A stretch of 56,941 bases of DNA from Acidobacteriota bacterium (GTDB taxonomy: Bacteria > Acidobacteriota > Terriglobia > Terriglobales > Acidobacteriaceae), in the NCBI GenBank assembly GCA_003224905.1, contig QIAA01000044.1:1-56941 (forward strand). The letters run 5' to 3'. The translations under genes were made by a program, and so were the position numbers. Below, piece after piece: positions 8,446 to 17,550 of this stretch; positions within the stretch are counted from its first letter, which is position 1, and every line of letters starts with the position of its first letter. The notes under the pieces are model-generated. The model ran no database searches and had not been told where the DNA came from. It saw only the letters and a list, made by a program, of their open reading frames with translations.

Positions 8446-9369
8446 TCAAATCGGTCCTTGATAGCGACGCAGCCGCACCGCTCCGGCAAGAAAGAGTGCG
8501 GCGACGCCCAGGCCTATCCACAGCCCCGGCTCGCTAAAAAAATGATGCGGAATGAGTGTTGCCATGAAATCTTTCGGCATACCGTCCGGTGCCATTGCAT
8601 CCTGCGGCCCTGTCAAGCGGTTCTGCAGCAAACCCAGGAAATACGAAGTGTTGAAGGCAATCTTCTCGACTCCGTAGATCACGAACGGCGGCAGCGCGGC
8701 CCACAAAAAGGGCGCGCGAGGCGCCCAGGCCGAAATCAGCAGCAACCAGCCATACATTGGCGCATACCAGAGACCATGAACCGTAATAAGGTGATAAAGC
8801 AGCACCAGCGGCACGTGGACGAACGACGCGTCTCTCCATAGAGTGGCTATGTTCACACCGCTCCCCAGCAGTATTACGCTGCTCAGCAGGAGCATCATCC
8901 ATTGTGTGGCAATCGTGATGGCGAAGCTGAGAAGCGGCAAAATCACGAGTGGAATGGTGACCTTCGAAAGCACAGCAGTAACATCGGAAACCGGCAGCGA
9001 CTTCCAGAAGAGGATGCTGCGGTCACGGCGCTCGCCGTACAGCGCGTCGAGAGAGTAGAAAATCCCCACGATCAGCGCTGTTCCCATAATCATGGCCCCC
9101 GCCAATTCGTACCGCGTGGTCAATAAGCGGTGCTGTTGCGCAGGGTCAAAGGGCCACATGGCGTGAACGCCCCGCCGCATAGCTAGCATATTGATCAAGA
9201 ATCCGAACAGAAAGACGGCGGCAGCCACCAGTGGCGCGATATAGGTCGAGCGGTTCTCCCACAATTCACGCTTCACGGACCAGAAAAAGGGCCGGGTCGC
9301 GGACAGCGAAACGGGTGCCACGCGTTGCGCTTCAAAGGGCTCGCGTATCGTGCTTGATTGCGTATTCAT
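8446..9369 (-). CDS. ABC transporter permease (ABC-2 type)
   Basis: A 307-residue membrane protein with six or more hydrophobic segments. Residues ~30-60 carry the first (STYIAPLVAAAVFLFGFLIN), and FYSLDALYGERRDRSILFWKSLPVSD (~105-130) contains the loop motif typical of ABC-2 permeases partnered with YtrB-like ATPases. Its start overlaps the ATPase stop by four bases (ATGA), so the two are translated together as an export or membrane-stress transporter. The substrate cannot be told from sequence. Confidence 0.87.
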   Translation of the reverse strand: MNTQSSTIREPFEAQRVAPVSLSATRPFFWSVKRELWENRSTYIAPLVAAAVFLFGFLINMLAMRRGVHAMWPFDPAQQHRLLTTRYELAGAMIMGTALIVGIFYSLDALYGERRDRSILFWKSLPVSDVTAVLSKVTIPLVILPLLSFAITIATQWMMLLLSSVILLGSGVNIATLWRDASFVHVPLVLLYHLITVHGLWYAPMYGWLLLISAWAPRAPFLWAALPPFVIYGVEKIAFNTSYFLGLLQNRLTGPQDAMAPDGMPKDFMATLIPHHFFSEPGLWIGLGVAALFLAGAVRLRRYQGPI

Positions 9370-10256
9370 CTAGCCGCTCCTTGTGCCAGTCCGGCCTGAT
9401 TGCCCATCACAGCAACGAACAAGTCAGCGATGCTGGGCGTGCGCACGTCGCCGAATGCGGCAAGCTGCTGGCGATCTATCTTCGGGTCAACTCCGCGATC
9501 GAACAGCAGAACGCTGCGACCGAGCGTCTGGCGCTCGTGTATCGGCTTCAGCGCCCGTGCAGCTGCGAGTTGATCGGGATGCACTGTCACCTCCACATAG
9601 CGGGACTCAAACTCTTCCATGCTGCAATCGAGCACCACACGGCCGCGGTTGATGAACATGAGATCTGTGAGCACATGCTGCAGTTCGTCTACTTGATGCG
9701 TGGTCACCACAATCGTGCGGCTGCGATCGAAGTAGTCGTTCAGCAGGGAATCGTAGAACTGCTTGCGAAACAGGATGTCAAGGCCAAGCGTCGGCTCGTC
9801 CAGAACGAGCAATCTCGCGTCAACCGCCATGACGAGGGCGAGGTGCAGCTGCGTCACCATGCCCTTTGATAGTTCTCTGACCCTGCTCCCATGGCTGATG
9901 CTAGTCTTGGCCAGCAAGCCTTCCGCCCTCGCGCGATCGAACCGTGGGTGCACGCCTGCGACGTAATCCATAGCTTGCCAAACCCGCATCCATCGCGGCA
10001 GCACGGCCACATCGGATATGAAGCAGACATCGCACATGAGTTGGTCACGCTGCTTCCAGGGATCGCGTCCGAGCACCTTCAGTTCGCCTTCATATGGGGT
10101 CAGGCCTAGTATCGCGTTCAGTGCGGTCGTTTTGCCCGCGCCGTTGGGGCCAATAATCCCTAGGATGCGTCCCTCTTCGACGCGCAAATTGACGCCATCC
10201 AGCGCAACCGTTGTACCGAACGCCTTGCGCAGGCCACGTGCTTCTATGCATGCCAT
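9366..10256 (-). CDS. ABC transporter ATP-binding protein (YtrB-like)
   Basis: A 296-residue ATPase with Walker A GPNGAGKTTALN, an ABC signature region RELSKGMVTQLHLAL (degenerate: SKGM in place of SGGQ), Walker B LLVLDEPTLGLD and the switch His in VVTTHQVDE. It would power the permease encoded just downstream. The SKGM signature is common in the YtrB group. Start ATG 10256 is used because the longer frame would run into the upstream regulator gene; MACIEARGLRKAFG is the usual N-terminal strand. It lies four bases after the GntR gene, so all three are one operon. Confidence 0.92.
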   Translation of the reverse strand: MACIEARGLRKAFGTTVALDGVNLRVEEGRILGIIGPNGAGKTTALNAILGLTPYEGELKVLGRDPWKQRDQLMCDVCFISDVAVLPRWMRVWQAMDYVAGVHPRFDRARAEGLLAKTSISHGSRVRELSKGMVTQLHLALVMAVDARLLVLDEPTLGLDILFRKQFYDSLLNDYFDRSRTIVVTTHQVDELQHVLTDLMFINRGRVVLDCSMEEFESRYVEVTVHPDQLAAARALKPIHERQTLGRSVLLFDRGVDPKIDRQQLAAFGDVRTPSIADLFVAVMGNQAGLAQGAAR

Positions 10257-10260
10257 AGCT

Positions 10261-10665
10261 TCAGCGCTCCTCCTTCTTTGCAGACTTCGACCCACTCCCC
10301 GAGGACGGCCGGTTGCTTGCGCCATTCAAGAGTTCTTCCGCCTTCAAGCCGAGGCGCTGAATGGTTGCGTGCACCCTGGGCCACTCTTCCGAAAGAAACT
10401 TCTGGCGCTCGCCCTTCAGCAGCAGATTGCGCGCTCCAACCTTAACGAACATCCCGAGACCGCGCCTGCTCTCGACAAGCTCCTCGTCCACCAATTCCTG
10501 ATAGCCCTTCAGAACCGTGAGCGGATTCACCCGATAATCGGCCGCAACGTTCCGCACCGACGGTAGCGGATCGCCTTCCTTGAGAACTCCGTCGAGGATC
10601 ATCGCGACCACACGGTCGCGAAGCTGGCGATAAATCGGCTGACTGTCGTTCCACTCACGGTTCAT
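10261..10665 (-). CDS. GntR-family transcriptional regulator (YtrA subfamily)
   Basis: A 134-residue regulator. The N-terminal winged helix is complete: QPIYRQLRDRVVAMI, then PLPSVRNVAADYRVNPLTVLK as recognition helix region and SRRGLGMFV wing. The short C-terminal part has no large ligand-binding domain, which marks the YtrA type. Such regulators repress their own operon with an ABC transporter, often responding to cell-envelope antibiotics. Being first in the operon fits this. The C-terminus is Ser/Lys rich. The stimulus is unknown. Confidence 0.9.
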   Translation of the reverse strand: MNREWNDSQPIYRQLRDRVVAMILDGVLKEGDPLPSVRNVAADYRVNPLTVLKGYQELVDEELVESRRGLGMFVKVGARNLLLKGERQKFLSEEWPRVHATIQRLGLKAEELLNGASNRPSSGSGSKSAKKEER

Positions 10666-10704
10666 CAGGTTTTCCAGATAGCCCTTACCAGGTATGCGCT
10701 CCTG

Positions 10705-11277
10705 TCAATTCTTCCGCTGCAGGTCAAAGTGCGCGTGCATTGGCTTGTCCCCGGGCATCATATAAGTCCAGTCCTCCGTGTGGTGGTTCGCGTCAATCAC
10801 GGTGAACACGGCGTGGTGCATGTGTCCGCGTTGCGTGCCACCGGAAATATCGACAAAATCGAATTCCACTGTCTTGCCGTCCGGCGACGGCCTGGCGATC
10901 ATGTGCGGACGGTTTCCGGCGTCACAATAGTGAATCAGGTTGAGGTGATTTCCGTCCAAGTACAGCATGGTGAGCGGATGATCGTAACGAGTTGGGTCGT
11001 CCGGCACTCCCACTGCGTACATTTCATGCACGAGCGCGTTTCCTCGGGAAGTCACGCGCATCGAGACCTGCCCCGGCATATCCTTGTCGTTCATATCGGG
11101 GAGCGGTGGGTCGACGGTTAACTTAGCGGTCCAGATACCGGCCAGCGTTTTCATCGTGTCGAAAGACTTCTGCGCGTCGGACTTTGGTCCGTCGGTCTTT
11201 GGCGCGTCAGTCTGCGCGAAAGCCGCGGTGGAGAGTGTCATCAGAGCAACCAACAGGGTCAGACAAAGGGATTTCAT
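10705..11277 (-). CDS. Small secreted protein, DUF1579-like beta-barrel
   Basis: A 190-residue exported protein with signal peptide MKSLCLTLLVALMTLSTAAFAQ and a short Lys/Asp-rich linker (TDAPKTDGPKSDAQK). The rest (KTLAGIWTAKLTVDPP, then repeated beta-strand pattern with VHEMYAVG, FDFVDISGGTQRGHMHH) resembles lipocalin-like/DUF1579 proteins with His-rich strands; the ligand is unknown. The ATG at 11277 has GGAGG upstream; the longer frame from 11319 has no such site. A perfect palindrome at 11329-11342 lies just upstream, so expression is probably controlled by a dimeric repressor. Confidence 0.7.
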   Translation of the reverse strand: MKSLCLTLLVALMTLSTAAFAQTDAPKTDGPKSDAQKSFDTMKTLAGIWTAKLTVDPPLPDMNDKDMPGQVSMRVTSRGNALVHEMYAVGVPDDPTRYDHPLTMLYLDGNHLNLIHYCDAGNRPHMIARPSPDGKTVEFDFVDISGGTQRGHMHHAVFTVIDANHHTEDWTYMMPGDKPMHAHFDLQRKN

Positions 11278-11595
11278 GTTTTTATCCTCCTTAAGCTTTT
11301 CTGGGTCAGGTTCATGCACATATACTGATATAGTTAACTATAACACTATAGCTAATGTCAAGCTCTTTCTATTCCCTTGCGCGACCCAACTGGTGGCTCT
11401 CGTTGCGTGTTGCCGCAATTGCGTGGGCCTCCCCGAATTTCAAACTTTGAGCTGTATGGTTGTCATCCGCGGACGGAGTTTCCCGAGCGGCTGGAAGTGT
11501 GTGTAGCTTCTGCGCGACAAAAGCTCGCGCGCGAACGTTACCGCTGCGTGCGGCTTGGGGTTTGATTGTTTGGAAGACGCAGAGGCGCAGAAGCT
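11278..11595. other. Intergenic region upstream of the secreted-protein gene
   Basis: About 318 bp without a supported gene. The left third is AT-rich and holds the palindrome described separately and presumably the promoter for the minus-strand gene. The remainder (11355-11595) shows no hairpin, conserved frame or repeat that I can support. Confidence 0.5.
11329..11342. promoter_or_regulatory. Palindromic operator candidate
   Basis: TATAGTTAACTATA is a perfect 14-bp palindrome about 52 bp upstream of the start of the secreted-protein gene. A related half site (ACTATAG) follows at about 11345-11351. The AT-rich setting and position near the expected promoter suggest binding by a dimeric repressor. 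The YtrA-type regulator encoded 0.7 kb away is one candidate, by proximity only. Confidence 0.5.
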
Positions 11596-12834
11596 TTACG
11601 CGGTGACCTTCACGAACATGCAGGTGATGTCGTCGTGCTGCGGCGTTTCACCTACAAAGGCGTCCACGTCGCTCATGACTCGGCGCAGCAGATCTTCGGG
11701 AGTGGTGTTGGCGCTGCCTTGCAGCAGTTGCAGCAGGCGCTGCTCGCCGTATTCCTGCCCACGTTCGTTCAAAGCCTCGACCAGTCCGTCGGTGAAGGTG
11801 ATCAGCCAATCTCCCGTTTGCAGCATCACCTCTCCAGGGTCGTAGCTCCCCTCTGCGCGGATGCCCAGCGGCAGGCCACCCAGGGTCAAATGCTCCACGG
11901 CTCCCGAGCTGCGGCGCAAAATCGGGGGGTTATGCCCGGCGTTGATGTAGGTAAGTGTGCAACTTTCAGGATTAAATTCAGAAATGAACGCCGTCGTGAA
12001 GCGCAGCCCGCTCTGGCTATTGCTGCATGCGTACTGGTTCATTCCCGCGACGAGTTCCGGCAGTGCGCACGCCGTAGAGGAGAGCGTCCGCAGGCTGGCC
12101 TGGAAGGTAGCCATCAGCAGAGCCGCCGGGATGCTCTTGCCTGCGACGTCGGCGATCGCGAGCACGAAATGTTGCCGCGCATCCGGAGATCCTGAGCGGG
12201 GAAACACGTCATAGTAGTCCCCGGCAACAGTGTTGGCGGCGCGTGTGGCGAAAGCAATCGCCAGTCTCGGGACCTCCGGCGGAGTTGCCGGCAGCAGCCA
12301 TTTCTGAATATCGCGCGCGATTTCGAGATCGCGCTTCATCACCACGCGATCGGCAATTTCCAGCATCAGAACAAGAAAGAGCAACGCACCGCCGAAGAAG
12401 CGGAAATCGAACTCGACCACTTCAACTTCGCCTGCCTTGCCGTGATAGCTAAAACCGCCCGCCGGGAAAACCAGCAGCGCGACACCCACAAGCAGCAGCA
12501 CGCGCCGCGCCGGTGTCAGTTTGCCGAGGATGGCCCAGGAGAACTCCTGCGCCGTGTGCCAGAAATTATGACGCCGGGTTTCCTCCGGTGCTCCCGTCTG
12601 AAAATCGCGCGAGTACAAGCGGTAGCTGGATTGCGCATCCCGCTTGAACTGCGACCAGAGCTGATTCAGCGCCAGCCCCTCGGTCACGCGATTCCAGAAC
12701 TCTTGCAGCCGCAAGACAAATGTGGGTCGTCGCCCACTTTTTCTCGAGGCCGGAGGAACTGGAAACGGACGCGGTGGCAAAGTCGCCGGCGTCGGTGTCG
12801 GTGTCTTCGGCACGGCTGGTGGGCGTAGGGGCAT
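11596..12834 (-). CDS. Membrane-bound PP2C/SpoIIE-type serine phosphatase
   Basis: A 412-residue protein. The N-terminus is Pro-rich, followed by two membrane helices (~110-160: RVLLLVGVALLVFPAGGF and FGGALLFLVLMLEIADRVV). From ~170 it has the RsbU/SpoIIE phosphatase domain: AGDYYDVFP, LAIADVAGKSIPAALLMA, INAGHNPPIL, FTDGLVEALNERGQEYGEQ and a final HDDITCMFVKV, supplying the metal-binding Asp residues. Such enzymes dephosphorylate anti-sigma-factor antagonists in partner-switching stress signalling. No partner anti-sigma gene is nearby. The true start may be slightly downstream of the Pro-rich stretch. Confidence 0.87.
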   Translation of the reverse strand: MPLRPPAVPKTPTPTPATLPPRPFPVPPASRKSGRRPTFVLRLQEFWNRVTEGLALNQLWSQFKRDAQSSYRLYSRDFQTGAPEETRRHNFWHTAQEFSWAILGKLTPARRVLLLVGVALLVFPAGGFSYHGKAGEVEVVEFDFRFFGGALLFLVLMLEIADRVVMKRDLEIARDIQKWLLPATPPEVPRLAIAFATRAANTVAGDYYDVFPRSGSPDARQHFVLAIADVAGKSIPAALLMATFQASLRTLSSTACALPELVAGMNQYACSNSQSGLRFTTAFISEFNPESCTLTYINAGHNPPILRRSSGAVEHLTLGGLPLGIRAEGSYDPGEVMLQTGDWLITFTDGLVEALNERGQEYGEQRLLQLLQGSANTTPEDLLRRVMSDVDAFVGETPQHDDITCMFVKVTA

Positions 12835-12908
12835 CGTTTCGAGAGATTATATTGGAGCCGGGATGCGAAACTTCAAGACCGTGGGTCCGCGTGATTGCAG
12901 TTCATTGT

Positions 12909-13907
12909 TCAAAACAGCGTCATCTGAGCTTCCGGATTTGGCAACTCGCCCTTACGATCGCCCCGAGTCTCGCCCTTGTGGATTCCATACTTCTGCCGGA
13001 GCCGCGCAATCAGCTGTGAAATCCGCTGCTGGTAAGCCTTGGGCAGATAAGCGCGATCTTTATAACGTTCGCGGTAGCTGCTGACAAGCTCAGGGAACTC
13101 CTTTTCCAGGAAGGGCAAAAACACTGCTGCCGAGCACGGTTTGAGAAAAAGCGGGTTGGCGAAGATGTGTTTCCCGCCAGCTTCCGCCGTAGCACGCACC
13201 AGGGCTTCCAAGTCGGCAGGTGCATCCGTGATGCCCGGCAGCACCGGGGCGCAGTTCACCCCTGCTGGCACCCCGGCATGATTCAGTTCGCGGACCGCCC
13301 CCAGCCGCAAATCTGGACGCGGCGCGCGCGGCTCCAGAAGCCGGGCAAGACTCACATTCAAAGTCGTGATCGTGACGCTGACAAACAGGCTGTTCCTCTC
13401 AGCGATGGTTCGCAGCAGATCCAAATCCCTCAGGACCAGGTCTGATTTCGTGACCATTCCGAGCTCCAGTCCTTCATGGCGTGCGAATTCTTCGAGAATC
13501 CCTCGGGTGACCTCGAAGCGGCGCTCGGCTGGTTGATAAGGATCAGTCGCGGTGCCAATCGCGATCTCTTCACCCCGCTTCACTTGCCGGAGCTCCTGGC
13601 GCAACAGATCGGAGGCATGCTGCTTCACATAAATCTTCTGCTCGAAGTCGAGTCCATTCCGCATTTCCATGAACTCGTGGGTATAGCGTGCGTAGCAGTA
13701 CTTGCAGGCAAACTCGCATCCGCGGTACGGGTTGATCGTCCAGGTGAAGGGCATCCGCGGCACCGTGCAGCGATTCAGAAGGGAGCGCACCGGCAAGGTG
13801 AAATATTCCACCTTGTGCCCTTCACGCAGAAACTCGCCACTCGCCGCCAGACGCGCGATGCCCACAAGTCTGGGACCGGATTCGGGATGAAGTGGAAGGC
13901 TGGCCAT
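12909..13907 (-). CDS. Radical SAM protein (PA0069 / SPL-like family)
   Basis: A 332-residue radical SAM enzyme. The 4Fe-4S motif is INPYRGCEFACKYCYARYTH (CxxxCxxC, ~residue 65-80), with the following EIAIGTATDPYQPAE block characteristic of the spore-photoproduct-lyase-like family also called PA0069/Rv2578c. The reaction is unknown; these are not true spore photoproduct lyases. It is divergent from the lipid cluster, only a few tens of bases apart, so the two share a promoter region. Confidence 0.88.
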   Translation of the reverse strand: MASLPLHPESGPRLVGIARLAASGEFLREGHKVEYFTLPVRSLLNRCTVPRMPFTWTINPYRGCEFACKYCYARYTHEFMEMRNGLDFEQKIYVKQHASDLLRQELRQVKRGEEIAIGTATDPYQPAERRFEVTRGILEEFARHEGLELGMVTKSDLVLRDLDLLRTIAERNSLFVSVTITTLNVSLARLLEPRAPRPDLRLGAVRELNHAGVPAGVNCAPVLPGITDAPADLEALVRATAEAGGKHIFANPLFLKPCSAAVFLPFLEKEFPELVSSYRERYKDRAYLPKAYQQRISQLIARLRQKYGIHKGETRGDRKGELPNPEAQMTLF

Positions 13908-14086
13908 GAACTCACGCTTTCGTGTTTTGTTCGCCTAGCTTAAGAGCGGGAAGAAGGGTTGTCAACCCCGTTACTGATTACCTTCTTCGTGCTTTTGACG
14001 CAATTGTTTACAATAGCGTTCGTTCCTGTACTGACTCAGCGCCGCCGGTAGCAGTGTCGCCGCCGTATTCCAAAGGCGAAAGCAGC

Positions 14087-16432
14087 TTGAAAGATTCAAA
14101 TCACAACCCAGACTCGGCCGATAGGGTGTATTGGCGCATAGAAGGCAGCCTCCTGGACCTGGCCACCATTCGCCCCATCGGTTTCTTTGCCTGGAACGCG
14201 CAAAGCTTTCTGGGACGCTGGGTACGCCGCGGGCTGGTGTTCCTGATGGCCTTAGTGAGGCCGTTCCTCTATGCGGCTAATCGTGTGTTTGCCACTCGGG
14301 TAGTGCATGCCGTGTTGCGGGGAGTGAGCCGGGACCGGTTGGATCTGCTGGGCGAGGAGTACTTCAAGTACAAGTTACAGCCGCACCTTAAGCCCGCCGG
14401 ACTGCGAAAGCTTAGATATGTCTTGAGTTCCGGGGCGGAAGTTGTCCTGGTCAGCCAGGGATTGGACCACGTGGTGCGGCCTCTCGCCAATTATCTTGGC
14501 GTGCAGTCGATCATCGCTAATCGGCTGGAGTTTCGCGACGGCATTGCAACCGGACGTTTGCTGGAGCCGGTGACCCCTCCGCGTGGAATCGTGCAGCTCG
14601 TGCGCCGTGGCGCCGGTGGCAAGCAATCCTCGGACATCCTGGCCGCCAGTCTGGGGTTGAAGACCTCCGTCGAGTTGCAGATGGCAATCATCGCAGCCTC
14701 CCGTCCAAGTATCACGCTTGAGCGCCCGATTGTGCATTTTGCGGCAGAAGGTCGTCCGGGCCCGCTCTCAGTCAGCAAAACCCTCGCCGGAAAACACATC
14801 CTGTTAATAGGAGTCACTGGCTTTATCGGCAAAGTCTGGCTGGTAAACACGCTCATGGATCTGCCGGAGATTGGAAACATATATCTCCTGATCCGTTCCC
14901 AAAAATCGAATCCCGCCCAAAGGCGGTTCGAGCGCGTGGTGGAAGAGTCGCCGGTTTTCGATCCGCTTTATCGCCGGTATGGTTCCAAGCTCGCGGACTT
15001 TTTACGAGAGCGTATTCAGGTTGTCGAAGGCGATGTCTGCCAGCCGGGTTTGGGTCTGAATCTCCAAACATCCGATTTACTGCGCGAGAAGCTTGATCTC
15101 GTTATCAACAGTTCCGGCTTGACGGATTTCAACCCCGATCTGCGCGACGCTCTTGCAACCAACGTCGGCGCTGTGGCCAACATTGTGGACTTCGTCCGAC
15201 AGTCAGACCATGCCGGCCTGCTGCATCTTTCCACCTGCTATGTGGCCGGCGGCCGCGATGGGCGCATCAGCGAGAAACTTGAGCCGAACTACACCCCCAA
15301 CCATGTGCCTGATTTTGACGCTGAAAAGGAATGGTCGGCAATGCTTGAGTTCGTCGACCACGCTGAACAGGAGTCGCGCGGCCCGGAGGTCACCAAGGAA
15401 CTCCTGCGACAGGCTCTTGCGAAAGAACACGCGGCAAAAGACCTGCACGGAACAGCCCTGGAGAACCAGATACGCAAGAACCGCATCCGCTGGATGCGAA
15501 ATTACCTGACCGAAGCTGGAACCAGGCGCTCCAGGGAACTGGGCTGGCCAAACACGTACACCTTCACCAAAAGCCTGGCAGAGTCCCTGATCGTTAAACG
15601 AGGGACTGGATTGCCCATCGCCGTAGTGCGGCCATCCATCGTGGAAACATCCGTTGCGAAGCCTTTTCGTGGATGGAACGAAGGCATCAATACCTCGGCC
15701 TCTCTTTCCTATCTGTTAGGTACCAGCTTCCGCCAGCTTCCTTCAAATCAGCGTAAGCGCCTGGACATCATTCCCGTGGACCAGGTTTGTCGCGGCATGA
15801 CCCTGATTGCCGCGGCCATCGTAGAGCATCGCAATCAGCCGCTCTACCAGCTTGCCACGTCGGTGAGCAATCCCTGCGACATGCGCCGCTCGATTGAATT
15901 GACCTCGCTGGCACATCGTAAACACTACCGCGCGCAGGAAGGACTTGAGTGTTGGTTGCGCCTGCGGCTGGATGCAATTCCCGTGTCCAAAGCGCGCTAC
16001 AACCGAATGTCCGCGCCCGCGCAGAAGGCAATCATCCAATCCATCCAACGGATCATGGCTCCGCTGCCGTTGAGGAAGACTCCATTAGCCAAGGCACAGC
16101 GCAATCTGGAAAAAGTCGAGAAGCTGATTGAGCTGTTTGAGCCTTTTATTCTGCGCAACCAGCATGATTTTGTCGCCGACAATATTGCGGCGCTCTCTCA
16201 TACATTGATAAAAGAGGAAAAGGCCGACTTCGCTTACGACACCACCTCCGTCGACTGGTGGGAGTATTGGATCAACATCCACATTCCAGCCCTGCGGAAG
16301 TGGACTTATCCTTTGATTGAGGGACGCCCGCTCGAAGCGCGTCCGGCGCGCACTTTCCAACTGGCCTCCGCCGAGAACAATGCCGTGGCGGTAAAAACCG
16401 GCACCAACGGAGCAACGTGGCGATATTCCTGA
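14087..16432 (+). CDS. HAD-like / fatty acyl-CoA reductase fusion protein
   Basis: Two domains are visible in this ~781-residue protein. The N-terminal ~200 residues look like a phosphoserine-phosphatase-type HAD domain, but motif I reads [11 protein letters not shown] where FxDxDGTL is expected, so the nucleophilic Asp is gone. [15 protein letters not shown] and [12 protein letters not shown] match later HAD motifs. The second domain is a fatty acyl-CoA reductase: [16 protein letters not shown] binds NAD(P)H, and YTFTKSLAE holds the YxxxK active-site pair. A male-sterility-type C-terminal region follows. It probably reduces an acyl thioester to aldehyde or alcohol. The start is uncertain: GTG 13922, GTG 14054 and TTG 14087 are in frame and none has a good ribosome site; 14087 trims the unlikely leader. 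Confidence 0.82.
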   Translation: MKDSNHNPDSADRVYWRIEGSLLDLATIRPIGFFAWNAQSFLGRWVRRGLVFLMALVRPFLYAANRVFATRVVHAVLRGVSRDRLDLLGEEYFKYKLQPHLKPAGLRKLRYVLSSGAEVVLVSQGLDHVVRPLANYLGVQSIIANRLEFRDGIATGRLLEPVTPPRGIVQLVRRGAGGKQSSDILAASLGLKTSVELQMAIIAASRPSITLERPIVHFAAEGRPGPLSVSKTLAGKHILLIGVTGFIGKVWLVNTLMDLPEIGNIYLLIRSQKSNPAQRRFERVVEESPVFDPLYRRYGSKLADFLRERIQVVEGDVCQPGLGLNLQTSDLLREKLDLVINSSGLTDFNPDLRDALATNVGAVANIVDFVRQSDHAGLLHLSTCYVAGGRDGRISEKLEPNYTPNHVPDFDAEKEWSAMLEFVDHAEQESRGPEVTKELLRQALAKEHAAKDLHGTALENQIRKNRIRWMRNYLTEAGTRRSRELGWPNTYTFTKSLAESLIVKRGTGLPIAVVRPSIVETSVAKPFRGWNEGINTSASLSYLLGTSFRQLPSNQRKRLDIIPVDQVCRGMTLIAAAIVEHRNQPLYQLATSVSNPCDMRRSIELTSLAHRKHYRAQEGLECWLRLRLDAIPVSKARYNRMSAPAQKAIIQSIQRIMAPLPLRKTPLAKAQRNLEKVEKLIELFEPFILRNQHDFVADNIAALSHTLIKEEKADFAYDTTSVDWWEYWINIHIPALRKWTYPLIEGRPLEARPARTFQLASAENNAVAVKTGTNGATWRYS

Positions 16433-17550
16433 CCGGTGGCACGGGATACATCGGCGCACACCTCGCCGCCAACCTGCTGGATCAGCACGGTGCATCCCTG
16501 AACCTGCTGGTGCGCGCGCGCGATCAAGAAGATGCCGGCCTGCGGCTGTGGCAGGCGCTGCAGCTCCATTTCGAATTTCCGCGCTTTTACGAATACCTGC
16601 AAACCAAAGTCCGGGTGTTTTGCGGCGATCTGACCGAGCCGCAGTTTGGCTTATCTCGCGACGACTATGATCGACTGACACATACCACCGACTCAGTCAT
16701 CCACTGTGCTGCTTCGTTGAATCGCAAGTCCGAGAAAAGCTGCCTCAATGTCAACCTGCGCGGCACTTTGGAGGTACTGCTCCTTGCCCAGAAATCGAAC
16801 TACTACCACGGCCTGCGCCGCTTCAGCCACGTGAGTACGGTCGCAGTCGCGGGCAAGCGGCAGGATGAAGTGGTAGTTGAAGACAGGGCGATTGATTGGG
16901 AGGGCTCGGACTACGATCCCTACGCCCGCACGAAAAAGTTCTGCGAGCACATGATCCGGCAGCTCTTGCCGGAAACCCCGCTCACAATCTTCCGTCCAAG
17001 CATTGTCCTCGGCGACAGCCGTTATCCCGAGACTACACAGTTCGAGATGGTCAAGGCATTTGTCTTCCTGGCGGGATTGGCGGTTCTACCCTTCCGCTCG
17101 CGAGACAAGATAGACATTGTCAATGTGGACTTTGTCGCCGATGCGATCGCGACTCTGCACCAGAAAGACAATCCGCAATACGACACCTATCATCTGTCCT
17201 CCGGCAAAGATTCTCAGACCTTCCGCCAGTTAACTGCCAGCCTCGCAGCCGCCCAGAACAAGCGCGGCCCCATCTTCCTGCCATTTCTGCAGAAACCCTT
17301 TACGGCAGCAATCGACTTGCTGGCGAAGCGTCGCAGCGACCTCGGCTATGGCGCCTCACTGATGAAAGTTTTCATGCCCTACCTGGTGTGGAACACGGTT
17401 TTCGATAACCGGCGCGTGACCACGGAGCTAGGCCGAAAGCCTGTGCCCTTCTCGCAATACAGCTATCCGCTGCTGAAATTCAGCCGCGAAACCAATTTCG
17501 CGTATTCCTACCGCAGCTGGCCCACGCAGGCGGGAGGGTCTGCAGCATGA
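16417..17550 (+). CDS. SDR / male-sterility-type NAD(P)-dependent reductase
   Basis: A 377-residue extended short-chain dehydrogenase. [14 protein letters not shown] at the N-terminus is the Rossmann glycine motif; [11 protein letters not shown], a Ser in HVSTVAVAG and YARTKKFCE (YxxxK) complete the catalytic set. THe C-terminal part with [10 protein letters not shown] resembles thioester reductase/fatty acyl reductase domains. Its GTG start overlaps the end of the acyl reductase fusion by 16 bp, so the two are translationally coupled. It may oxidise or reduce the same lipid intermediate at another step. Confidence 0.85.
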   Translation: MAIFLTGGTGYIGAHLAANLLDQHGASLNLLVRARDQEDAGLRLWQALQLHFEFPRFYEYLQTKVRVFCGDLTEPQFGLSRDDYDRLTHTTDSVIHCAASLNRKSEKSCLNVNLRGTLEVLLLAQKSNYYHGLRRFSHVSTVAVAGKRQDEVVVEDRAIDWEGSDYDPYARTKKFCEHMIRQLLPETPLTIFRPSIVLGDSRYPETTQFEMVKAFVFLAGLAVLPFRSRDKIDIVNVDFVADAIATLHQKDNPQYDTYHLSSGKDSQTFRQLTASLAAAQNKRGPIFLPFLQKPFTAAIDLLAKRRSDLGYGASLMKVFMPYLVWNTVFDNRRVTTELGRKPVPFSQYSYPLLKFSRETNFAYSYRSWPTQAGGSAA

